From contig WAPJ01000092.1 of NCBI GenBank assembly GCA_015520785.1, positions 1 through 7,169 of the forward strand: a stretch of 7,169 bases of DNA. The letters are read 5' to 3'. Within the stretch, counting starts at the first letter, position 1. The number at the start of each line of letters is the position of its first letter. Below, piece by piece: positions 1 to 6,096 of this stretch. The position numbers and the translations under genes were made by a program. Below the pieces are notes generated by a model. That model searched no databases. It had not been told where the DNA came from and was given only the letters and a program-made list of their open reading frames with translations. The DNA comes from Candidatus Woesearchaeota archaeon (lineage in GTDB: Archaea > Nanobdellota > Nanobdellia > Woesearchaeales > WAPJ01).

Positions 1-605
1 GCATGGCATGGGATGACTTTGTCAATCAGCTCAGCCGTGAGACGGGCATGCAGAGCATCCGCATCCTCGGCAGTCTTGACGATACTACCACCAAGCCGGA
101 GGATTATCTTATCACGAGCATCCTCACGGCTTGCCCGAAGGGGATCATCCTGAATATTGACCGGCTCCGGCAGACGGAATGCAAGTATGCCTACTGCCTC
201 CAGCAAGCAGCGGAAGGGAGTATTCCAACACCCACCGTGTGTGAGCGTGTCCACGCGTATGAGCAGTGCTCCTACTGGGGGCGCGAGCTTGAAGCCTTCC
301 TCCCCGAGGGATTACCGAGCATTCTCAACAAGCTTGCAGACCTGATTAGCCATCCCGTCCAGACAGGACTGAGATTCTTCCTTGGTGAGACAGCTTATAA
401 GAACCTTAATAGTGAGGATGCCCTCTTCCGTTTCATTCCGAAAGGCTTAGAAGTCTTATATCATTGGGATGAATACCAGGTCCTCATCCAGATGAGCACG
501 CAACTCCTCAGCGGCAAGTTTAATGACGTCTGGCAGCAGATCGTGCAGAACGAGTTCGGCCAGGACTACTGCCAGCTCATCGGACAATCAAATGGGGGGT
601 GGTAG
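1..605 (+). CDS. C-terminal part of a cysteine-patterned, probably exported protein (5' end outside window)
   Basis: Gene A. The reading frame is already open at the left edge, so the ATG at 3 is only the first one visible and the true start is probably upstream. About 200 residues are seen, ending in TAG at 603-605. Numbered from that ATG, cysteines fall at 44, 60, 65, 80, 89 and 190, giving C-x15-C-x4-C-x14-C-x8-C around 'NIDRLRQTECKYAYCLQ'. From memory, a similar C...N...RQ..C.Y..CL...G.....C......C pattern occurs in large Cys-rich exported proteins of DPANN archaea; this is not checked by search. The rest is mostly amphipathic helix, with no clear membrane segment in the visible part. The stop lies 3 nt before the next gene, so this is the upstream member of the surface-protein operon. 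Function is unknown. The coding call is firm; the family link is tentative. Confidence 0.85.
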   Translation, partial: MAWDDFVNQLSRETGMQSIRILGSLDDTTTKPEDYLITSILTACPKGIILNIDRLRQTECKYAYCLQQAAEGSIPTPTVCERVHAYEQCSYWGRELEAFLPEGLPSILNKLADLISHPVQTGLRFFLGETAYKNLNSEDALFRFIPKGLEVLYHWDEYQVLIQMSTQLLSGKFNDVWQQIVQNEFGQDYCQLIGQSNGGW

Positions 606-608
606 GTC

Positions 609-1895
609 ATGAATCATCGTACGCTTATCGTTCTCGTCCTCACACTCCTCTTCCTGAGTAGTATTTTTACACGTCTCGTCGTGTATGCTGGTGATAATGG
701 GCCTATCACGATTGACTATGTTCTTTCTAAATGTAAAGCAGAGTATCCTGAAAAACTCTGCTTGGATCATAAATCCCAATTTAAAAAGTGTTTTACACCT
801 ATCTTTTCGGGAGAGTGTATCCGCGCCGTATATAGGGTTATCGAACAGAAAAAGCGTGTATATCTGCTCCGACAGGAATGCAGACGGCAGGGCTATTCTG
901 AGGATGAATGCAGGATTGTTGACGGTATCATAAGGAATGGGAAGGCTATCCTTACGTATCCCCCGCCACGAGAGGGGAAACACACACAGAGCGAGGAGAA
1001 TCCCGACAAAACTGTGAATGACGCACTCACTCTCCCCCCTGCATCGCTCGCGGATGTGTATGCTGACGCGTATGACTTGTATCGTGCTGGTGAGCGTGCA
1101 GCGTATGGTGGTTCTGGTGCTGGGGGTTCTGGTTCGAGTGGTGCGTATGAGTCTTATCGTGCCGGTGAGCGCGAAGCGTATGGTGGTGTTGGAGGAGGGG
1201 GTAGTGTTGGATCCTCCTCGAGTGGTGCGTATGAGTCTTATCGTGCTGGCGAGCGTGCAGCGTATGGTGGTGTTGATGCCTCTCCTGATGATGCTGCTCC
1301 TCCAGGAGCTCATTCTTCTCTTGGAGCGTGTGAGGGTTTGAATGAGGAGGACGCAGCAGCGTGTATTGAAGAGTATAAACAGTCACTCGGCCTGATTGAC
1401 ACGCTTACGGATGCATTCTGCTCGTGCCGTGCTGATGCTTCCTGCACTGGTTGGATGGACGTCCTCTGCCAGGGGGAGACGATGCGCACCGTGGACATGG
1501 TCATTCGGCATCCAATCGCCTTCCTCGCCTGCCGCGCTCTGCTTGAAGCGCCAAGCCTGACGGATGAAGCACTGGCGAGTGGGAGTGAGATTGGCATTCC
1601 GCAAGTATACGTGGCATTGTATGATCTCGGCGAGCAGGAGGGCGTGCACGACTATTATCTCAGGGTTTATGCGTCAAACCTCAAGTTCCCAGATAGAGAA
1701 TCATATAGGATTATCCTGAAGACTGCAGCGGGTGATCAGCTTACTCCTGCCAGTGTGCAGCCTGACGGTCATTTCCCGTATGCTGCTCGCTTCCAGACGT
1801 TGAAGACCGTGACTGAAGCATGCCTATCCTTCCCTGACGGACCGCCGGAGGGAGTGCCTGATGAAGTCTGCTCGCCAGCACAATCCCTCCCCTGA
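609..1895 (+). CDS. Secreted Cys-rich protein with three YRAGER repeats
   Basis: Gene B, 428 aa, no family recognised. Residues 1-27 form a Sec-type signal peptide (NHR, then a hydrophobic stretch to about residue 26, likely cut near VYA-GDN). The mature protein starts with a charged domain holding six cysteines (42, 51, 61, 70, 91, 101), then a low-complexity linker. Three 15-residue repeats AYxxYRAGERxAYGG follow at 154-168, 179-193 and 207-221, separated by Gly/Ser-rich spacers. A second block has cysteines at 241, 252, 271, 273, 279, 287 and 308, including 'FCSCRADASC'. The end (about 330-428) looks like a beta-sandwich with cysteines at 405 and 421. Fifteen cysteines in an exported protein suggest disulfide stabilisation. 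It starts 3 nt after gene A, with a G-rich weak Shine-Dalgarno near 594-602, and overlaps gene C by 35 nt. The N-terminal coding stretch is clearly more AT-rich than the neighbouring genes. A surface or adhesive role is inference only. Confidence 0.88.
   Translation: MNHRTLIVLVLTLLFLSSIFTRLVVYAGDNGPITIDYVLSKCKAEYPEKLCLDHKSQFKKCFTPIFSGECIRAVYRVIEQKKRVYLLRQECRRQGYSEDECRIVDGIIRNGKAILTYPPPREGKHTQSEENPDKTVNDALTLPPASLADVYADAYDLYRAGERAAYGGSGAGGSGSSGAYESYRAGEREAYGGVGGGGSVGSSSSGAYESYRAGERAAYGGVDASPDDAAPPGAHSSLGACEGLNEEDAAACIEEYKQSLGLIDTLTDAFCSCRADASCTGWMDVLCQGETMRTVDMVIRHPIAFLACRALLEAPSLTDEALASGSEIGIPQVYVALYDLGEQEGVHDYYLRVYASNLKFPDRESYRIILKTAAGDQLTPASVQPDGHFPYAARFQTLKTVTEACLSFPDGPPEGVPDEVCSPAQSLP
1068..1271 (+). 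repeat. Three in-frame 45-bp repeats encoding AYxxYRAGERxAYGG
   Basis: The copies lie at 1068-1112, 1143-1187 and 1227-1271. The protein units are AYDLYRAGERAAYGG, AYESYRAGEREAYGG and AYESYRAGERAAYGG. Copies 2 and 3 are the closest at DNA level, differing at only a few positions. The spacers, SGAGGSGSSG (10 residues) and VGGGGSVGSSSSG (13 residues), are Gly/Ser-rich and differ in length. The array therefore looks like a conserved short unit on a variable flexible linker rather than a simple tandem repeat. Just upstream, 'ADVYADAYDLY' may hold a decayed half unit. Confidence 0.9.
1847..1854 (+). promoter_or_regulatory. Shine-Dalgarno site for gene C inside the end of gene B
   Basis: GGAGGGAG lies inside gene B coding sequence and ends 6 nt before the ATG at 1861. 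Its GGAGG core (1847-1851) leaves 9 nt to the start. It pairs well with the archaeal 16S rRNA tail. It supports the start at 1861 and hence the 35-nt overlap with gene B; no other in-frame ATG, GTG or TTG lies between here and the hydrophobic segment. Confidence 0.7.
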
Positions 1896-3390
1896 GCGGG
1901 GACAGGCGGGGCTTGTCCTGCTCGTCCTCAGCCTCCTCTTCATCAGCACGCTGAGCATCCTCGCCTATCATACGCTCACCAGTCGGCAGGAGGCGGAACG
2001 GATCGTCCAGGCGCGTTTTGAAAGCTGCGTGCGACCGGTCGTGCATGAGACAGTCCTCCTCACCGCCCTGCGGGGTGGTCTTCCCGATGCGCGTGACGGT
2101 CTCCGCCTCGCAAAAGACTATACGCTCCCCTACTGGTTGGATGATGGCATGCTCCTCATCCCCTCGCGTGATGAGGTTGAGAATGCCATTGCGAGTCGGA
2201 TTGCCCGCGAGCTTACACGCTCGTGTGGCGATCAGGTTACCTTCCAAGCACCACCCGACGTGCAGGTCTCGCTCCGCGAGGATGACGTGCTCGTTCGCAT
2301 CATGCCGAACGCGGTGAGCGGGACGAACAGGCTGACGCCTTTGAGTATTCGCAGCTCGTATCCTCTCGGGAGGCTGTACGCGCGCGCCCATCAGCTCATG
2401 CGGGAAGTGCATGCCTTCCGCATCCTGGAGAATCTCTCCATGCTCACGCTCAGCATGAACCATCCCCTCGGCCTGCGCATGACATGCTCTCGCGGAGCGG
2501 TTGATGAGACTCGTCTTCTCGCTCGTCTCGCAGCCTATGCGCGGAGTGTGAGCGTGAATGGCACGCCACGCGCACCCCCACCGGCAGGCGAACGGTTGAC
2601 ATTCTCTCTTCCCGCGGCTTCAGGTCTCGCGGTCAGCTTCGCACCAGTCTCACGCTATGCGCGCCTCCGCGTGACGGGCGGGCCTGGTTTTGACAGGATT
2701 GAAACTCGTGAGGGGTGTGCGGAGGGAAGCCTCGCCTGGCTCTCGGTGAGCATGCCGCTCATCGTCCAGATTGATCAGCCAGGACTGCCAGTACCATTCC
2801 GCTTCGCGATGCGGATGCGCTTTGAAAACACGCTTCAGCCTCCCACGCGTGTGGGGCATGATGCTTTCTGCGTGGATGTCACGCCCGAGCCAGTCCGGCT
2901 GCGTGTTGAGCGTGATGACGGCCTCCCATTGAATGGGACGCTCATCCTCTCCTGTCCGGGTGGGGGTTCCTGCGAGTATGCTTTTGAGAATGGTGTCTTC
3001 TCCCGTCCACTCCCCTGGCGGTGTGAGGCTTTCACGCTCCGCGTCGAGGCGGATGGCACGTATGCTCTCGTCAAGCAGTTCACGCGTGAGGAATTCTCCT
3101 TGCTTGATGGGATGCGATTCACGCTGCGACGCGCGCCACGCTACACGATCCAGACTACTGGCTCCTGTCCGGGCGTGCTTCTTGCCTTCCAGGCTGAGGA
3201 TGCGCCCTACACGCTCATCCCCCTCACGGATGATGTCTTCCAACCCTCGCGGCCTGGCGCGTGGTACTTCCTCCTCGTGAAGGATGGTGTGGACCGTGAA
3301 CGCGTCCGTCTCCCGGGGAGTGATGCGCTGATTCGTGTGAATCTTGATCTCGCGTGTCTTGGGAAGCCTGCAGTAGAGGTGACTGGCTGA
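1861..3390 (+). CDS. N-terminally membrane-anchored extracellular protein with GQA-type anchor
   Basis: Gene C, 509 aa. A short basic N-terminus ends in 'PERGQAG' (residues 11-17) and leads into a single hydrophobic segment, about 17-36. The remaining 470 residues should lie outside the cell. A prepilin-like class III signal is possible, but the usual Glu at +5 is absent. The next region contains ESC (C56), RGG (71-73), 'YTLPYWLDDGMLLIPS' (87-102), a helix with C122, and a beta segment 'DVQVSLREDDVLVRI'. From memory this order (GQA anchor, FV-SC, GG, YY/YW..G...P....ie, C, V.V) matches a conserved hypothetical family widespread in DPANN archaea; a profile search would decide. Residues from about 225 on are beta-rich, perhaps Ig-like or carboxypeptidase-regulatory-like modules, with paired cysteines such as 'SCPGGGSC'. 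Ten cysteines in total. No enzyme motif seen. It overlaps gene D by 1 nt. Confidence 0.88.
   Translation: MKSARQHNPSPERGQAGLVLLVLSLLFISTLSILAYHTLTSRQEAERIVQARFESCVRPVVHETVLLTALRGGLPDARDGLRLAKDYTLPYWLDDGMLLIPSRDEVENAIASRIARELTRSCGDQVTFQAPPDVQVSLREDDVLVRIMPNAVSGTNRLTPLSIRSSYPLGRLYARAHQLMREVHAFRILENLSMLTLSMNHPLGLRMTCSRGAVDETRLLARLAAYARSVSVNGTPRAPPPAGERLTFSLPAASGLAVSFAPVSRYARLRVTGGPGFDRIETREGCAEGSLAWLSVSMPLIVQIDQPGLPVPFRFAMRMRFENTLQPPTRVGHDAFCVDVTPEPVRLRVERDDGLPLNGTLILSCPGGGSCEYAFENGVFSRPLPWRCEAFTLRVEADGTYALVKQFTREEFSLLDGMRFTLRRAPRYTIQTTGSCPGVLLAFQAEDAPYTLIPLTDDVFQPSRPGAWYFLLVKDGVDRERVRLPGSDALIRVNLDLACLGKPAVEVTG
3376..3382 (+). promoter_or_regulatory. Shine-Dalgarno site for gene D
   Basis: GAGGTGA is a full match to the usual anti-Shine-Dalgarno complement. 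It ends 7 nt before the ATG at 3390 and lies within the last codons of gene C. It fixes the start at 3390 rather than the longer in-frame reading from 3354, and the signal peptide begins directly at that ATG. Confidence 0.8.
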
Positions 3391-5000
3391 TGCGCAGAGC
3401 ATTCTTCCTCCTGCTGATCATCCTCATTCCACTCGTGCATGCGACTGCGAGTTGTAGTGATATTCATGTTGAAAGCGTCCTCCGCATGCAGGACGAGCAG
3501 AGTATCATCCTCTCGGGACCTGTGGTGAGTGTTGATACGGGCGTGCTCATCCGCTTGGAGGATGGCGTACAAGTGGAACGCATCCCTCTAGGAGTGAGCA
3601 TGATTACCGTTCGTCTCGCGGATGGATCATCCTGCACGATCCTCCTCCCCGAGGGAGGTGTGAATGACACGCCCCCTGCTTCTCTTGACAGGATGCTTCC
3701 CAGCGTGCCAGACTGGCTTATCCTACTCGAGCGGATCGTGAACGTGAGCCTCACGCTCACGCGGACGCTTGAAGCGGGCGCGCAGGCTTCTTGTCGTGAA
3801 GCAGAGGAAGCTTATGAAGCGCTCGTCACACCAGCGCGTGAAGCCTGTAGGGGTTTGACGCGTGAGGATCTTGAGCATTGCACGACAGCAGAATGCATCG
3901 CGTGTAAGCAAGCCTATACGATCCTCCGTGAAGCAGAAGGAGCAATGCTCCTCGCGTGCGAGCGTGTCACGTGCAATCCCGTCTTGACACGAGAGGCGCA
4001 TGCTACCACCTACGAGGATCCCATCTTCGGTGGGAGTGCGTGCAGCCAGCCGGCAAGCAGTGCGTGCGAGGAGGAATACGCGCGTGTCCAACAACCCCGC
4101 TGTCCCGGCTTTAATCTTACCCGCGGATCGTCGGGCAGCGCGTGCGGCATACGCGTTGATCCCATGAAGGACGTGTATAGCGCGTTTACCTGTCAGTGTT
4201 ATCCCCTCCTGTCGGATACGCTCAGCACACTCCAATCAACTATTCAGGATGCGAAGTCCTGTTTTGAAAGCATGCACGACCCAGCAGCATGCCTAGAGGC
4301 TCTCGCCCGGCAAGCATGCGAGGAGGCTGTCAGATTCCTCACACCCGCCTGCCTTACTCCCTCCTACAGTGGGGATGGGGGGGATGCGTTCACAGCCCGT
4401 CTCATCTGCCAGGAGACGCTCAGCCCACAGCAAGCCTTGCTCAGCCTCTCCTTCCAGCAGCCAAGCCTCTCACTCCCCAGTCTCGTCTGCCCGGAGGGGA
4501 ATACGAGCATGCCCTGCCTCTGCCCATTGGACGAGGAGATGCGTGAGGGTGATATTTGCACGGCTGGCGAGGCGTGCGCGTATGGCGCGGGATGCGTGCC
4601 TGCAAGCGTGAAGCGTATTCCGCAACCCTACCAGCGTATTGACGCGTCATACCAGCTCACGCTCCTCCCCGAGGGTGTGCATGAGGGTGAAAAACCCATT
4701 GTCTTCCCTCTAGAGGCGGATGATGGGCGGATCGCATTCCCCGCGTGGGAGTCCTTCCTCGGCAAGCGTGTCGAGGAGGGTATTCTCACACGTGAAGGGC
4801 TTGTCCGCATGCCAGGCTGTGTTGAGCGTGACGACTGGCTGTTCACGCTCCGCGAGGAGGATGGCCTCGTCTGGCTTATTCGCATGCCAGTGGAATCACC
4901 CGCGTATAGTCTCGCGGAGAAGCGTATCCTCCTCCGGAAGGCATGGTGTGATTGTGACACGCCCCGCGGAATGCTGATCGGCGCGTCTCTCAGCGAATAA
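3390..5000 (+). CDS. Secreted protein with 29 cysteines
   Basis: Gene D, 536 aa. The start at 3390 is chosen from the TGATG junction, the Shine-Dalgarno at 3376-3382 and the signal peptide (MRR, hydrophobic 4-16, likely cut around ATA-SC, residues 18-22). An N-terminal beta domain (22-90) is followed by a helical Cys-rich region (about 105-345) with spacings such as 'HCTTAECIAC' (164-172) and 'FTCQC' (267-270). A compact block, 367-402 (C367, C376, C378, C390, C396, C402), resembles small disulfide modules. A beta-rich end carries 'CDC' at 520-522. The part 'CQCYPLLSDTLSTL....CF....CLEALARQAC' resembles, from memory, a C.C...L..L....C....C repeat in DPANN exported proteins. There is no C-terminal membrane segment and no bacterial-type lipobox. 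Four N-x-S/T sites (92, 118, 242, 371) could be glycosylated. It is the last gene of the operon and is followed by a T-rich terminator. Function unknown. Confidence 0.9.
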   Translation: MRRAFFLLLIILIPLVHATASCSDIHVESVLRMQDEQSIILSGPVVSVDTGVLIRLEDGVQVERIPLGVSMITVRLADGSSCTILLPEGGVNDTPPASLDRMLPSVPDWLILLERIVNVSLTLTRTLEAGAQASCREAEEAYEALVTPAREACRGLTREDLEHCTTAECIACKQAYTILREAEGAMLLACERVTCNPVLTREAHATTYEDPIFGGSACSQPASSACEEEYARVQQPRCPGFNLTRGSSGSACGIRVDPMKDVYSAFTCQCYPLLSDTLSTLQSTIQDAKSCFESMHDPAACLEALARQACEEAVRFLTPACLTPSYSGDGGDAFTARLICQETLSPQQALLSLSFQQPSLSLPSLVCPEGNTSMPCLCPLDEEMREGDICTAGEACAYGAGCVPASVKRIPQPYQRIDASYQLTLLPEGVHEGEKPIVFPLEADDGRIAFPAWESFLGKRVEEGILTREGLVRMPGCVERDDWLFTLREEDGLVWLIRMPVESPAYSLAEKRILLRKAWCDCDTPRGMLIGASLSE

Positions 5001-5026
5001 GCTATCAGTCCTCTTCTCATTCCATC

Positions 5027-5053
5027 CTCTTTTTCGTTTTCTCCTTCTTCTCC
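5027..5053 (+). terminator. T-rich terminator after the surface-protein operon
   Basis: A run of T5 (5030-5034) and T4 (5037-5040) sits in a pyrimidine-only context about 30 nt after the gene D stop. There is no clear hairpin before it, which fits archaeal poly-U-type termination. Confidence 0.6.
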
Positions 5054-5271
5054 ATGTGTTTGATGAATGCTTCCTTCTTCGTCTTGCTGGAAAGGAGGGG
5101 GATTGTGAAGGGGAGAGGAATTGTATGAAAGAGGTGGGAGGATGGGTGAGCGGGGGGTTGGAGAGTGTGGACCGTGAGGGGAGTATCGCTGAGTGGGAGA
5201 GGCTTGCTGTGAGATTGGGAGAAGGAGAGAGAAGAAGGGGTGTGTGAAGAATGCTTCTGCTCTTGCACGAT

Positions 5272-5286
5272 GGGAAAGGCTTAAGA
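5272..5286 (+). promoter_or_regulatory. BRE/TATA promoter of the ZPR1 gene
   Basis: GGGAAAGG followed by CTTAAGA matches an archaeal purine-rich BRE plus TATA box. The centre of CTTAAG (5282.5) is 28.5 nt before the A of the ATG at 5311, so transcription would begin at or within a few bases of the start codon and give a leaderless mRNA. Confidence 0.75.
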
Positions 5287-5310
5287 GTCCCTCCCTCTTT
5301 GCAGGAGCGT

Positions 5311-5919
5311 ATGGCACGGGAGGATGAGCTGCGGTCGAGTGATCAGCCCGAGTCAGAACCCGTCATCCTGGAGGGTGAGGAATGCCCAGTCTGCGGGCAG
5401 CGGACGCTCACACTCATGGAATTGGAACGGGACATTCCCTACTTTGGGCGTGTTAGGCTGTATAGTATGACCTGTCAGAATCCACAGTGCAGGTTTAGCA
5501 CGAGTGATGTTGATATCCTGGAAGCGCACGAGCCGAGCCGCTATACGCTCCGCGTCGAGAATGAGGAAGACTTGAAGGCGCGCGTGGTGAAGAGTAGTAC
5601 TGCCACGGTAAAGATTGGGAGACTGGGGAGTATTGAGCCGGTCACGCGGAGTCCAGGCTATGTGAGTAATATTGAGGGCGTCCTCCGCCGGTTTGAACGC
5701 CAAGTCCGCTTCGCCATGGAGACCGCGGAGGAGCGGGAGCAGCGGGAGAAGGCGAAGCGCATGCTCAAGAAGCTCCAGCGGATCCTCCAGGGGAGTGAGC
5801 CGGTGACGATCACGATTGAAGACCCGCAGGGGAATTCTGCCATTATCAGTCCGAAGGCGAAGAAGGAATCACTCGTCACGAGGAAGGGGAAGAAGCGCGG
5901 AGAAACGGGAGGAGCATGA
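5311..5919 (+). CDS. ZPR1-type zinc-finger domain protein
   Basis: 202 aa from the preferred ATG at 5311. An in-frame ATG at 5251 would give 222 aa, but it lies upstream of the TATA box at 5280-5285 and would add a non-conserved MLLLLHDG leader. The zinc finger is CPVCG (C25, C28) paired with CQNPQC (C55, C60). Then come 'RDIPYFGRVRLYSMTC', 'STSDVDI', a beta domain with 'VVKSSTATV' and 'SPGYVSNIEGVLRRFE', a charged helix 'EEREQREKAKRMLKKLQ', the family-typical 'TIEDPQGNSAII', and a Lys/Arg-rich tail. This is the single-module archaeal form of eukaryotic ZPR1, in which the protein binds translation factor eEF1A; the archaeal role is not firmly established. The second zinc pair is spaced C-x4-C, where I expect C-x2-C. 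Its neighbours give no functional hint. It is monocistronic and convergent with the next gene. Confidence 0.93.
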   Translation: MAREDELRSSDQPESEPVILEGEECPVCGQRTLTLMELERDIPYFGRVRLYSMTCQNPQCRFSTSDVDILEAHEPSRYTLRVENEEDLKARVVKSSTATVKIGRLGSIEPVTRSPGYVSNIEGVLRRFERQVRFAMETAEEREQREKAKRMLKKLQRILQGSEPVTITIEDPQGNSAIISPKAKKESLVTRKGKKRGETGGA

Positions 5920-5927
5920 TGCTCACT

Positions 5928-5946
5928 TCTCCTTTATCTTTTTCTC
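5928..5946 (+). terminator. T-rich terminator of the ZPR1 gene
   Basis: Directly after the stop at 5919 the sequence becomes pyrimidine-rich and contains T3 (5933-5935) and T5 (5939-5943). This suits archaeal U-tract termination without a hairpin. Confidence 0.55.
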
Positions 5947-6096
5947 AGTGGGAGACCCTTCCTTTCACACTCCTTCTTTCCATACTCTCGCCTTATCTCC
6001 TCTCTTACCCTATTCCTCCTCTGCTCATTATCACTTTTCTTTCATCTCCCTTCTGATTATGGATGGGAAGATGATTATGGCTCTCTTGGTCGAATC
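5947..6096. other. Polypyrimidine spacer between convergent genes
   Basis: Positions 5941-6060 are 80% pyrimidine on the + strand (24 purines in 120, counted by hand). Near the right end an 8-bp direct repeat GATTATGG occurs at 6055-6062 and 6073-6080. On the minus strand, downstream of the exonuclease stop, there is no T run, so termination signals look one-sided. No gene seen. Confidence 0.5.

Larger units (their letters stand above)
5001..5310. other. Non-coding spacer with a pyrimidine-to-purine switch
   Basis: Positions 5001-5090 are 78% pyrimidine on the + strand (20 purines in 90, counted by hand). Positions 5091-5250 are 78% purine (35 pyrimidines in 160). The change is abrupt near 5090. 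The last 60 nt hold the ZPR1 promoter. Reading frames here give low-complexity products without convincing start signals, so I see no gene. No tRNA, CRISPR or box C/D RNA was found. Confidence 0.6.

Noticed and set aside
588..1386. Long minus-strand open frames across gene B (241 and 119 codons)
   Set aside because: They are antisense to the repeat region and give low-complexity Thr/Arg/Ile- or His-rich products. Gene B has a signal peptide, patterned cysteines and proper operon spacing, so the minus frames are shadows.
1741..3402. Minus-strand open frames of about 240-250 codons opposite gene C
   Set aside because: High G+C coding DNA often leaves antisense frames open. Their products show no domain, and they would conflict with the coupled + strand genes.
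3390..3455. Lipoprotein signal in gene D (TASC, Cys22)
   Set aside because: The -3 residue is Thr rather than Leu/Val/Ile, so it does not fit a lipobox. A plain Sec signal is more likely.
5059..5065. TTGATGA as a possible box C of a C/D guide RNA
   Set aside because: The first base is not a purine, and no CTGA box D/D' set lies at a suitable distance of about 50-70 nt.
5056..5247. 63-codon + strand frame with GTG start in the spacer
   Set aside because: It lies across the pyrimidine/purine switch, its product is Gly/Glu/Arg-biased, and there is no promoter or ribosome site for it.
5017..5268. 83-codon minus-strand frame in the spacer
   Set aside because: The product is mostly Ser, Pro, His and Lys from the skewed base composition, with no start signal.
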